Of a DNA stretch of 6,394 bases, positions 1-6,394 are shown in pieces (position 1 is the first letter of the stretch; each line of letters opens with the position of its first letter). The DNA is from Arenicella sp. GTDB lineage: Bacteria > Pseudomonadota > Gammaproteobacteria > Arenicellales > Arenicellaceae. The stretch is from contig JALZWI010000090.1 in NCBI GenBank assembly GCA_023299895.1, forward strand, positions 1 through 6,394, given 5' to 3'. Position numbers and translations under genes: made by a program. The notes beneath the pieces are model-generated. The model was not told the origin of the DNA. It saw only the letters and a program-made list of their open reading frames with translations, and ran no database searches.

Positions 1-1829
1 TCTTTATCAACCGTAAAACCATGTGTAAGTACGGTTTTATAAGGTGCTTTACCGTCATTCATTGCGACACTGGATATCAAACTTGATTGAAACCAACCAC
101 GGTGCTGATCAGAACCTTCCAAATAAAGATCGGCAGGTAAGTTTAATTCTTCTCGAGCATTCACTACGCTGTTATGCGTCACACCTGAATCAAACCAGAC
201 ATCCAAGGTGTCTAATACTTTGTCGTATTGATCAACATCGGCACCAAGTAGTTGCGCGTCGTCAAGGTCATACCACGCTTGCACGCCCTCCTGTTCAATA
301 CGTTGTGCGGCTTGCTCCATCAACTCAGTGGTTTGCGGGTGCATGTCACCCGTTTCTTTGTGTAAATATATCGTAATTGGCACACCCCAATTACGCTGTC
401 TTGAGACACACCAGTCAGGTCGATTTTCGACCATGGTGGTGATACGTGCTTGACCCCAATCGGGCTGCCAGTCGACTGTTTCAATGGCTTTCAAAGCTTG
501 GTAACGTAAGCCTTGCTCACCTGCGAGGTGTTCCATACCAATAAACCATTGCGCCGTGGCACGATAGATCATCGGTGTTTTATGTCGCCAGCAATGTGGG
601 TAGCTATGTTGATAGTCTTCGTGATGTAACAACGCGCCCTTTTGCTCTAAAGTATCAATCACCAAAGGGTTGGCCTTGAATACAAATTGACCCGCAAATA
701 ATTGTGTTGACTCTAGAAAAGTGCCGTTTGAACCTACTGGATTATTCACCGGCAAGTCATAACGCTTGCCTACTGCAAAGTCATCCGCGCCGTGCGCAGG
801 CGCAGTATGAACTGCACCCGTACCCGCCTCAGTGGTAACATGCTCACCTAAAATTAAAAGACTTGTGCGGTCATAAAACGGGTGTTGTAATTCTAATCGC
901 TCTAATACAGCGCCACTGAATCGTGCTAAAACTTTATGACCATCTAACAATTCATAACGCGTTAAAGCCTGCTCAAAAAGAGCCTCGGCCAATACCAATT
1001 GATGCTCACCAGCTTGCACTAACACATATTGCAGTTCTGGGTGCAGACTGACCGCTTCATTGGCAGGCAAGGTCCACGGCGTTGTCGTCCAGATCGCTAC
1101 GCAAGGCTTAGTCAACTGGCTGGCATCAAGGTCAATACGCTGAGCGAAGTCAGCTACATCACTCACGTCAAACTTAACATCAATTGCTGGTGAGATTTTA
1201 TCTTGATATTCAACTTCCGCTTCAGCTAAAGCTGACGCACAAGCTGGACACCAATAGACTGGCATCAGACCATGATACAAATGCCCTGCGTCAACGATTT
1301 TGGACAGGCTTCGAACAATGTTTGCTTCGGTTTTAAAATCCATTGTCAGGTATGGGTTTTGCCAGTCACCTTGGATACCCAAGCGAATGAAATCGGCTTT
1401 TTGTGTTTCTACTTGGCGCTGCGCATACTCACGGCATTTTTGACGAAACGTCTTTTTATCAATCTTCTGACCCGCTTTGCCATGCTTTTTCTCAACCTGA
1501 ATTTCAATCGGCAAACCATGACAATCCCAACCAGGTACATAGGGCGCACGCATGCCTTTTAGGTTGCGTGACTTTACAATGATGTCTTTAAGAATTTTAT
1601 TAACTGCATGACCAATATGAATATTACCGTTGGCATACGGTGGGCCATCATGCAAAACATACGTATCCGCGTCAGCACGCTGTTTTTGTAGCTCATGATA
1701 GATATTGAGCTCTTGCCATTTTTTTAGGATTTGTGGTTCACGATTCGGCAACCCCGCTTTCATCGGAAATGCAGTCTTCGGCAAATTGATGCTGTCTTTA
1801 TACTGACTGCCAGGTTTATCTTTACTCAT
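1..1829 (-). CDS. ileS: Isoleucyl-tRNA synthetase, N-terminal 609 residues (runs off left edge)
   Basis: Cytoplasmic class I synthetase that activates isoleucine with ATP, charges tRNA-Ile and edits mischarged valine. Translating from the ATG at 1827-1829 gives an open frame to base 3. In order: PPYANG followed by the HIGH signature (residues 71-74); WCPAC with two zinc-type cysteines (C194, C197), then [10 protein letters not shown]; the editing domain with TTTPWTLP (about 248-255) and TAPAHGADD (Asp pair 349-350); [11 protein letters not shown] (about 473-483); and [11 protein letters not shown] (570-580), whose Glu matches the Ile-AMP-binding Glu of E. coli IleS. The frame leaves the window after GFTVDK, so KMSKS, the anticodon-binding domain and the C-terminal zinc region are outside; about 330 residues are missing compared with the E. 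coli enzyme (about 940). No Shine-Dalgarno-like run precedes the ATG. It is the last visible gene of the leftward murJ-DUF2203-ribF-ileS series; lspA would be expected next. No frameshift was seen. Confidence 0.98.
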   Translation of the reverse strand, partial: MSKDKPGSQYKDSINLPKTAFPMKAGLPNREPQILKKWQELNIYHELQKQRADADTYVLHDGPPYANGNIHIGHAVNKILKDIIVKSRNLKGMRAPYVPGWDCHGLPIEIQVEKKHGKAGQKIDKKTFRQKCREYAQRQVETQKADFIRLGIQGDWQNPYLTMDFKTEANIVRSLSKIVDAGHLYHGLMPVYWCPACASALAEAEVEYQDKISPAIDVKFDVSDVADFAQRIDLDASQLTKPCVAIWTTTPWTLPANEAVSLHPELQYVLVQAGEHQLVLAEALFEQALTRYELLDGHKVLARFSGAVLERLELQHPFYDRTSLLILGEHVTTEAGTGAVHTAPAHGADDFAVGKRYDLPVNNPVGSNGTFLESTQLFAGQFVFKANPLVIDTLEQKGALLHHEDYQHSYPHCWRHKTPMIYRATAQWFIGMEHLAGEQGLRYQALKAIETVDWQPDWGQARITTMVENRPDWCVSRQRNWGVPITIYLHKETGDMHPQTTELMEQAAQRIEQEGVQAWYDLDDAQLLGADVDQYDKVLDTLDVWFDSGVTHNSVVNAREELNLPADLYLEGSDQHRGWFQSSLISSVAMNDGKAPYKTVLTHGFTVDK

Positions 1830-1881
1830 ATATTTTTATTTTAATCAGCGCACTGCATTGATGACTTTTATCGAACAAGCA

Positions 1882-1905
1882 TTTTAATCGAATCCATGAT
1901 TAAAA
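1882..1905. repeat. Perfect 8-bp inverted repeat in the ribF-ileS gap
   Basis: The arms TTTTAATC (1882-1889) and GATTAAAA (1898-1905) are perfectly complementary and enclose an 8-nt loop. A third TTTTAATC lies at 1839-1846, ten bases before the ileS start on the coding strand. The stem is AT-rich, so an RNA hairpin would be weak, and no T-run follows it in the ileS direction, so it does not look like a terminator. It could be an operator-like site or chance in an AT-rich 97-bp gap. I found no convincing sigma70 promoter for ileS in this gap. Confidence 0.4.
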
Positions 1906-1926
1906 CACTGAAAAAGGTCGTTTATT

Positions 1927-2853
1927 TTAAACTTTCTGTAGATATTCCTTAGCCGATTGCACATCTGACTGTATTTGGCGCTGCAAATCACTCAGAGAAT
2001 CAAACTTTTGCTCATTACGAATCTTAGTGAGTAACCTAACATGCAGTTTTTGACCATAGATATCTTGATCAAAATTAAATAAATGTACCTCAATGCGGTT
2101 TTGCTGACCATCCACTGTCGGCCGTTTACCAATATTTGCCACACCGTTAATAATGGTCTGGCTATCTTCTAATTGGCAACTCACGGTAAACACGCCATTC
2201 ACTGCTAAAATATAATTATCGAGTTCAATATTCGCGGTTGGGAAATTGATCGTCCGTCCGAGCTGCTGACCTTGAGTAATAGTGCCGTGAATTGAATAAG
2301 GCCGACCCAACAACTGCTCCGCTAAAGCAAAATCATTATTTGCCAATGCTTGCCTGACTCGACCACTGCTCACGCGTTCACCATTCAATTGAAACGTCTC
2401 ATGTGCCTCAACTGAAAACCCTCGTTGTCGACCTAGATTATGCAGAAATTCAAAGTCACCCGCTCGATCTTTACCAAATCGAAAATCATCACCCACACAT
2501 AAATACTGTACACCTAAACCGTCAATTAACACGTCTTCGACAAAGCCTAAGGGGGAATAATTAGCAAACTCTTGAGTAAAATCGATGCTCAGAACTTGAT
2601 CAACACCTAACTCAGCAAGTTTTTCTGCACGCTGTTCGAGAGATGTGAGTCGTAACACGGGCTCTGGCATAAAAAATTCTTTCGCCAGCGGCTCAAAGGT
2701 AATCACGGTTGATGGAACATTCAACTCGGCACTTTTAGCCAACAATGTTTTCACCACGTGCTGGTGCCCTAAGTGCACACCATCATAATTACCAATCGAA
2801 ACAACACTCGGTTGATGTTCCTTGGTTAAATTAGAAAAGCCTTTTATTAACAT
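1927..2853 (-). CDS. ribF: Bifunctional riboflavin kinase / FMN adenylyltransferase (FAD synthetase)
   Basis: Phosphorylates riboflavin to FMN and adenylates FMN to FAD in the cytoplasm. The 308 residues match the usual prokaryotic length (E. coli 313). The N-terminal nucleotidyltransferase domain shows SIGNYDGVHLGH (19-30) with its HxGH motif, TFEP (52-55), GDDFRFGKDRAGDF (121-134) and VSSGRVRQAL (161-170). The C-terminal riboflavin kinase domain starts near residue 183 and shows GRTINFPTAN (199-208), GVANIGKRPTV (237-247) and EVHLFNFDQDIYG (255-267), whose Glu is the expected catalytic base. All signature motifs are intact. The ATG at 2851-2853 lies 23 bp after the stop of the DUF2203-like gene, with no clear Shine-Dalgarno, so co-transcription with upstream genes is likely. 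I see no FMN riboswitch. ribF directly upstream of ileS is a classic proteobacterial pair. Confidence 0.97.
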   Translation of the reverse strand: MLIKGFSNLTKEHQPSVVSIGNYDGVHLGHQHVVKTLLAKSAELNVPSTVITFEPLAKEFFMPEPVLRLTSLEQRAEKLAELGVDQVLSIDFTQEFANYSPLGFVEDVLIDGLGVQYLCVGDDFRFGKDRAGDFEFLHNLGRQRGFSVEAHETFQLNGERVSSGRVRQALANNDFALAEQLLGRPYSIHGTITQGQQLGRTINFPTANIELDNYILAVNGVFTVSCQLEDSQTIINGVANIGKRPTVDGQQNRIEVHLFNFDQDIYGQKLHVRLLTKIRNEQKFDSLSDLQRQIQSDVQSAKEYLQKV

Positions 2854-2876
2854 ATCAGATTAGGTAATTAAAATAA

Positions 2877-3269
2877 TCAGTGTGCCCAATCAGGGTCACA
2901 CTCTTCAATATAGTTTTGTAGTTTAACGCGGTTGGTAAAATCCTCGCCATTAGCGCGAAAGTAATTCAAACTCAGCTCTGGGTGTCGCCAACATAAAACA
3001 CCTTCACCGACATTAAATTCGACCACCCATAGCCCACGCACAATCGCGCCTAGTTTTTCAATTTTAGATTTCCACTTAGAGACAACCTGTTCATATTCAC
3101 CTTCAATAGGGTTTCGTCGAGGATCATTGGATAACATTTTATTTAGTCGATCTTGAATTGGGTCTAGCTCAGTTTGATGTTTAATCGTCACCGATTGCAC
3201 CAACGGCAATAGACTCTTGGCTTCTGCTAAATTAAACAGTTTTTCAAACGGAGCTATTTCAATTTTCAC
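2877..3269 (-). CDS. Small conserved protein of unknown function, DUF2203-like
   Basis: A 130-residue protein of unknown function. The pattern resembles DUF2203: an N-terminal FNLAEAKSLLP (12-22), a charged, mostly helical middle (about 23-72), then GAIVRGLWVVEF (74-85), GEGVLCWRHPEL (88-99) and a final NYFRANGEDFTNR (102-114). The LCWR core and the FxLxEAxxLLP start are the best diagnostic points; the assignment is from memory of the family. No signal peptide or membrane segment is evident, so it is probably cytoplasmic. The start is GTG at 3267-3269: an in-frame TAG lies four codons upstream, and the next ATG (codon 45) would remove the conserved N-terminus. An AAGTAG nine bases upstream may be a weak ribosome site. 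It begins only 13 bp after the murJ stop and ends 23 bp before ribF, so it is almost certainly in the same transcript and perhaps translationally coupled to murJ. Confidence 0.8.
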   Translation of the reverse strand: MKIEIAPFEKLFNLAEAKSLLPLVQSVTIKHQTELDPIQDRLNKMLSNDPRRNPIEGEYEQVVSKWKSKIEKLGAIVRGLWVVEFNVGEGVLCWRHPELSLNYFRANGEDFTNRVKLQNYIEECDPDWAH

Positions 3270-3282
3270 GATCGTTAGCTAC

Positions 3283-4830
3283 TTAATTAGTTATGATCGG
3301 CTTCAATAATAATTGTTGAGGACGAACGCCAAGGACAATTAATGAAACAAAATACGTCACTGCCGCACAAACAACCATAAAGCTTAGCTGCCCTATTCGT
3401 TGCCACAATCCTTGTTGGTACCATTGTTCAACAGGCTGATCGAGTGCAGTCAAACAGAAACACATTAATGCCACCGCAACGCCTACTCGACATAAAAACC
3501 ATAGCCAACCAGCTTTAGGAATGAAGATCTTCTTCTTCAGTAAAACTATAAATAGTAGTACCGAATTACACCAAGCCGCCAAAGAAATTGCTAAGGCAAG
3601 ACCTGCGTGTGCCATTGTTTTGACCAACACAATACTTAACACCACATTGACAACAACCGCAATCACACCAATTCTCATTGGCGTCACCGTATCTTGACGC
3701 GCAAAAAAACCAGGGGCCAAGACTTTAACAAAAATAAAACCACAAACCCCAATAGCAAATGCTTTTAACGCTGAGGTCGACATCACCACGTCCTCAATAC
3801 TAAAAGCATTGTATTGAAAAATCGTCGTCAATAATGGGCTAGCCAACAAGTATAAAGCCGCTGTTGCAGGCACTGCTATTAACACCACCCATCGCAAGGC
3901 CCAATCCATCATATTGGAAAACCCTTGTGGCGTGCCTGAGGCATGTTCTTTAGAAAGGCTTGGCAATACCACCGTAGCCAGAGCAATGCCAAACACCCCA
4001 ACCGGAAATTCCATTAAACGATCAGAAAAATACAACCATGAAACACTGCCCGTCACCAGAAAGGAAGCTAGAAAGGTGTTTACCAACATATTCACCTGCG
4101 CCACTGAGACGCTGAACACCGCTGGCAACATGAGCTTAAAGACTTTGTTAACGTGTGGGTTGTTTCGCTCAATACTTGGTATAGGTAGATAACCCTCTTT
4201 ATAAAGACTAGGTATTTGAAAGGCCAATTGCACCAAGCCCGCGATCAATACTCCAATTGCAAGTGCTTGCGCCGCATTGTCTGTGTAAGGCACTAGCACC
4301 AGCATTGCCGCAATCAAGCACACATTGAGTAATACCGGCGTAACAGCGGGAACTGCAAAGCGATTAACAGTGTTCAATACGCCTGCCGACATCGCCACCA
4401 AAGAGATGCAGAATAAATACGGGAACATGATCCGTAATGAGTTAACCGTTGTAACAAATTTTTCAGGTTGATCAACAAAACCAGGCGCTAACACCTTGAC
4501 AATAGATGGTGCGAAAAAAATACCCAATACAGTTAAAACTAGGGTCGAAAGTGCCAAAATACCGGCACTGGCATTTATAAAACGCTTTGCCTCAAGAGTG
4601 TTTTGCTCAGTCAGCTCAGAAAATACTGGGACAAAGGCTTGTGAGAAAGCGCCTTCGCCAAATATACGTCGCAGAAAGTTAGGGATGCGAAACGCCACAA
4701 AAAATGCATCCGCTAGCGCGCCAGGACCGAGTATATTCGCCATCACCACGTCTCGGATCAAGCCGCTAACTCGGGATATCAGCGTCATGGCGCTGACAAT
4801 CGCAGTCGATTTAAGGAGTTTTCGTGACAT
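3283..4830 (-). CDS. murJ: Lipid II flippase MurJ (MviN), MOP superfamily
   Basis: Inner-membrane transporter that moves the peptidoglycan precursor lipid II to the periplasmic face. The 515 residues agree with the family (E. coli 511), and hydrophobic segments run along the whole length, as expected for 14 helices. Aligned by eye to E. coli MurJ, the charged residues important for function are kept: R20, R26, D41 and R54 correspond to R18, R24, D39 and R52, and R271 in SDRLMEFPVG corresponds to R270. Other family blocks are DAFFVAFRIPNFLRRIF (41-57), EGAFSQAFVP (59-68) and KVLAPGFFARQD. The start at 4828-4830 aligns with the E. coli start within two residues, although no Shine-Dalgarno precedes it. 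It is the first gene of the leftward series and is transcribed divergently from rpsT. Confidence 0.97.
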   Translation of the reverse strand: MSRKLLKSTAIVSAMTLISRVSGLIRDVVMANILGPGALADAFFVAFRIPNFLRRIFGEGAFSQAFVPVFSELTEQNTLEAKRFINASAGILALSTLVLTVLGIFFAPSIVKVLAPGFVDQPEKFVTTVNSLRIMFPYLFCISLVAMSAGVLNTVNRFAVPAVTPVLLNVCLIAAMLVLVPYTDNAAQALAIGVLIAGLVQLAFQIPSLYKEGYLPIPSIERNNPHVNKVFKLMLPAVFSVSVAQVNMLVNTFLASFLVTGSVSWLYFSDRLMEFPVGVFGIALATVVLPSLSKEHASGTPQGFSNMMDWALRWVVLIAVPATAALYLLASPLLTTIFQYNAFSIEDVVMSTSALKAFAIGVCGFIFVKVLAPGFFARQDTVTPMRIGVIAVVVNVVLSIVLVKTMAHAGLALAISLAAWCNSVLLFIVLLKKKIFIPKAGWLWFLCRVGVAVALMCFCLTALDQPVEQWYQQGLWQRIGQLSFMVVCAAVTYFVSLIVLGVRPQQLLLKPIITN

Positions 4831-4881
4831 AAGGGCTGACTAAACTAAGGTGTTTTATTGCCTGTTATTTGTTTTTATTGA

Positions 4882-4910
4882 AATATATAGGATAGCGCAT
4901 ATTTAAGCAG
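4882..4910 (-). promoter_or_regulatory. Weak candidate murJ promoter
   Basis: On the minus strand, TATATT (4882-4887) matches five of six bases of the -10 consensus, with CTGCTT (4905-4910) seventeen bases upstream as a poor -35 (two of six). It would give a leader of roughly 45 nt before murJ. A second possibility nearby is TTATCA with TATCCT at 18-bp spacing. Neither is strong. The assignment rests mainly on murJ being the first gene after a divergent neighbour and so needing a promoter in 4831-4986. Confidence 0.25.
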
Positions 4911-4967
4911 CCTGATAATGACTTGAATCCCTTTGATTACAGGTTTTCACTAAATTAATTTATTTAG

Positions 4968-4981
4968 CCCGATACCCGATA
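4968..4981 (+). repeat. Tandem heptamer CCCGATA x2 upstream of the rpsT promoter
   Basis: Two exact adjoining copies of CCCGATA (4968-4974 and 4975-4981) end five bases before the rpsT -35 hexamer. An AT-rich stretch (about 4950-4966) lies just further upstream, roughly where an UP element or activator contact might be, though displaced by the heptamers. It may be a protein-binding site or chance. Confidence 0.5.
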
Positions 4982-4986
4982 AACAC

Positions 4987-5015
4987 TTGACAATTTTACG
5001 CAAAATCTGCATATT
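4987..5015 (+). promoter_or_regulatory. Sigma70-type promoter of rpsT
   Basis: A consensus -35 TTGACA (4987-4992), an ideal 17-bp spacer and a -10 CATATT (5010-5015, four of six). A C-rich discriminator, CCCGTT, follows, a feature often linked to stringent (ppGpp) control of ribosomal promoters. Transcription would start near 5022-5024, leaving a leader of only about 21 nt before the rpsT start codon. Confidence 0.75.
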
Positions 5016-5030
5016 CCCGTTTCGATTTTA

Positions 5031-5036
5031 AGAGGT
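5031..5036 (+). promoter_or_regulatory. Ribosome binding site deciding the GTG start of rpsT
   Basis: AGAGGT is a good Shine-Dalgarno sequence. Its eight-base spacing to GTG at 5045-5047 fixes that codon as the start, and no ATG lies in frame nearby upstream. Confidence 0.8.
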
Positions 5037-5044
5037 AAATATCA

Positions 5045-5311
5045 GTGGCAAATTCTCCACAAGCGCGTAAACGCGCAAGACAAAATACAGTTCGACGTGT
5101 GCTTAAGCATTCTCAACGTTCTCAGGTACGTACAGCAATCAAAAAGCTCGAAATAGCGATTGCTGGCGGTGACTCTGCAGCGGCTAAAACAGCCTATACG
5201 GAGTCTGTTTCAATGATTGATAAAGCCACAGTAAAAGGCTTGCATCATAAAAACAGAGCGGCACGATTGAAAAGCCGTTTAAACAAACGCGTTAAGTTAA
5301 TGGCTGCTTAG
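5045..5311 (+). CDS. rpsT: 30S ribosomal protein S20
   Basis: Primary 16S rRNA-binding protein of the small subunit, needed for 30S assembly. The 88 residues match the family length (E. coli 87). It shows the basic N-terminus ANSPQARKRARQ, the central RTAIKKLEIAIAGGD (about 29-43) and the conserved end KGLHHKNRAARLKSRLNKRV. It starts with GTG, supported by AGAGGT eight bases upstream. E. coli rpsT also uses a rare start (UUG), which takes part in autogenous translational control by S20; a similar control here is inference. It is a single-gene unit with its own promoter (4987-5015) and a terminator 24 nt after the stop. It is divergent from murJ and convergent with proB. Confidence 0.97.
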   Translation: MANSPQARKRARQNTVRRVLKHSQRSQVRTAIKKLEIAIAGGDSAAAKTAYTESVSMIDKATVKGLHHKNRAARLKSRLNKRVKLMAA

Positions 5312-5335
5312 TTTTTTATAAACTAATATGCATTC

Positions 5336-5363
5336 AAAAAAAGACCCGCTTGGGTCTTTTTTT
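5336..5363. terminator. Bidirectional rho-independent terminator of rpsT and probably proB
   Basis: A perfect 12-bp inverted repeat: A7 + GACCC (5336-5347), loop GCTT, GGGTC + T7 (5352-5363). Because the A-run and T-run pair with each other, either strand reads as a GC-cored hairpin ending in seven U residues. It follows rpsT by 24 nt and lies about 146 nt beyond the proB stop, so it can end both convergent transcripts. I saw no closer terminator for proB. Confidence 0.93.
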
Positions 5364-5509
5364 ATGTCTGCTCTGTTTATTTAACTACTCTACTCCAATC
5401 AAACGGCTATACCTTAATAAGTCATATATATCCTAAGTAATGCAAAGAATATTAAACGTTTGATAGCAACCTTTAGGCCCGTAAAAACAAATAGTCTATA
5501 TCAGAGGCA

Positions 5510-6394
5510 CTATACCAAGACTAAATTATCTCGATGTATAAACTCGACATTTCCTACATATCCAAGAAGTTCAAGAATTTTTTCACTCGATTCACCGATT
5601 ATTTTTTCTGCCTCATCAATGCTGTAGTTGGTTAGACCACGGGCAATTTCCACACCCTCTTCATCAACACAGACAACTAATTCACCACGTTTAAATGTGC
5701 CTGAAACTGCTTTAATTCCAACCGGAAGTAAACTTTTACCAGCATTTTTTAATACTTTAGTAGCGCCTTGATCGAGCGTGACGATGCCAGATATTTTAAG
5801 TTGACCAGCCATCCACAGTTTGCGTGAAGCCAATTGACGATCAGCTGTAAAGAACGTGCCAAGTTCTTCACCTTGAAGTAAACGCTCTACAATATTGGGC
5901 TCTCTGCCATCGGCGATTACGGTAGTCGTGCCATTTTGGGCGGCTCGCTCCGCTGCTAGAACTTTGGTTCTCATGCCGCCACTTCCCAAGGAGGAGCCGG
6001 CAGGTCCCGCTAAGGATAAAATTTTTGGATCGCTCGCATTGGCTCTTTCCAGTAATTTAGCGTCACTGTTGTGCCGTGGATCTTTGTCGAAGAGGCCAGA
6101 TTGGTCTGTGAGTAAGATCAGAACCTCCGCGTCGATCAGGTTTGCTACTTGCGCTCCTAGCGTATCGTTATCGCCAAGCTTGATTTCGTCGGTGGTTACG
6201 GTGTCGTTCTCATTAACAATGGGGAGAACGCCGTGAGCCAGTAATGTCGTAATGGTGCCGCGTGCGTTTAAGTAGCGTCTACGATCGGATAAGTCGTCGT
6301 GAGTTAGCAGGATTTGAGCGGTAAGCTTGTCGAAACGCTGAAAGCCCATTTCGTAGGCTCTTATGAGCCCCATTTGGCCGACGGCAGCAGCAGC
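5510..6394 (-). CDS. proB: Glutamate 5-kinase, C-terminal 294 residues (N-terminus beyond right edge)
   Basis: Cytoplasmic kinase that phosphorylates glutamate to gamma-glutamyl phosphate, the first and usually proline-inhibited step of proline synthesis. The frame is open through the right edge: before the Met at 6371-6373 it reads AAAAVGQ, matching the conserved AAVGQ of E. coli ProB (residues 76-80). That Met is therefore internal, and about 75 residues are missing. The amino acid kinase domain shows VNENDTV with NEND at 6203-6214, IKLGDNDTLGA, LLTDQSGL, and the GSGGMRTK loop (5963-5986). The C-terminal part, from about 5790 down to 5510, is a PUA domain with SLLPVGIKAVSG and GLTNYS, as in the long ProB form (E. 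coli 367 residues). The upstream neighbour is outside the window; obgE would be expected. It converges on rpsT. Confidence 0.97.
   Translation of the reverse strand, partial: AAAAVGQMGLIRAYEMGFQRFDKLTAQILLTHDDLSDRRRYLNARGTITTLLAHGVLPIVNENDTVTTDEIKLGDNDTLGAQVANLIDAEVLILLTDQSGLFDKDPRHNSDAKLLERANASDPKILSLAGPAGSSLGSGGMRTKVLAAERAAQNGTTTVIADGREPNIVERLLQGEELGTFFTADRQLASRKLWMAGQLKISGIVTLDQGATKVLKNAGKSLLPVGIKAVSGTFKRGELVVCVDEEGVEIARGLTNYSIDEAEKIIGESSEKILELLGYVGNVEFIHRDNLVLV

Noticed and set aside
44..376. Open frame of 110 codons on the plus strand
   Set aside because: It lies entirely antisense to well-conserved ileS and the translation resembles no protein family I know.
1272..1562. Open frame of 96 codons on the plus strand
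   Set aside because: Antisense to the ileS catalytic domain, with no start signal or recognisable motif.
1830..1926. Possible T-box or FMN riboswitch in the ileS or ribF leaders
   Set aside because: The gaps are too short, lack the conserved elements of either class, and neither arrangement is expected in this lineage.
3914..4192. Open frame of 92 codons on the plus strand
   Set aside because: Antisense to murJ; composition follows from the reverse complement of membrane-protein codons.
4496..4843. Open frame of 115 codons on the plus strand
   Set aside because: Antisense to the conserved N-terminal half of murJ; no independent support.
5398..5464. Inverted repeat ATCAAACG ... CGTTTGAT in the rpsT-proB gap
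   Set aside because: Only 8 bp with a 51-nt loop and no T-run, in an AT-rich gap; most likely chance. No small gene or RNA was supported in 5364-5509.
5895..6236. Open frame of 113 codons on the plus strand
   Set aside because: Antisense to the proB kinase domain; no recognisable protein.
6371..6373. ATG as the start of a shortened proB (287 codons)
   Set aside because: The frame stays open upstream to the window edge and encodes the conserved AAVGQ segment, so this Met is internal and the gene is cut by the window, not truncated.
6383..6394. Trinucleotide run (GCAGCAGCAGC) at the right edge
   Set aside because: It encodes the four-alanine segment before VGQ in ProB, explained by coding sequence, and is too short for a microsatellite claim.

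Overview
This is an ordinary chromosomal housekeeping segment of a gammaproteobacterium. I see no mobile element, phage gene, CRISPR array or tRNA/rRNA gene. The gene order fits the arrangement I recall from Pseudomonas and relatives: proB, then rpsT, divergent from murJ-ribF-ileS (normally continuing into lspA). The moderately AT-rich DNA and the AT-rich gaps argue against Pseudomonas itself. A lower-GC marine or sulfur/methyl-oxidising gammaproteobacterium is a guess only; the genus cannot be fixed from this window.

Layout from left to right. Bases 1-1829 (minus) are the first 609 codons of ileS, and the gene runs off the left edge just before its KMSKS motif. Bases 1830-1926 are an AT-rich gap with a small perfect inverted repeat. 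Then follow ribF (1927-2853, minus), a small conserved gene of unknown function that looks like a DUF2203 protein (2877-3269, minus, GTG start), and murJ (3283-4830, minus). The gaps of 13, 23 and 97 bp on one strand suggest a single operon read leftward: murJ - DUF2203 - ribF - ileS. Bases 4831-5044 are the divergent control region. It holds a strong sigma70-type rpsT promoter preceded by a tandem heptamer, and at best a weak murJ promoter. rpsT (5045-5311, plus, GTG start) ends in a perfect symmetrical terminator hairpin (5336-5363). Bases 5364-5509 are AT-rich and hold no gene I can support. proB (5510-6394, minus) converges on rpsT, and its N-terminal part lies beyond the right edge.

The genes do unrelated essential jobs: lipid II export for cell wall synthesis (MurJ), FMN/FAD synthesis (RibF), isoleucine charging of tRNA (IleS), 30S ribosome assembly (S20) and the first step of proline synthesis (ProB). 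The linkage is a conserved chromosomal neighbourhood rather than a pathway. The least understood item is the DUF2203-like gene inside the murJ-ribF interval. No novel multi-gene system is visible.
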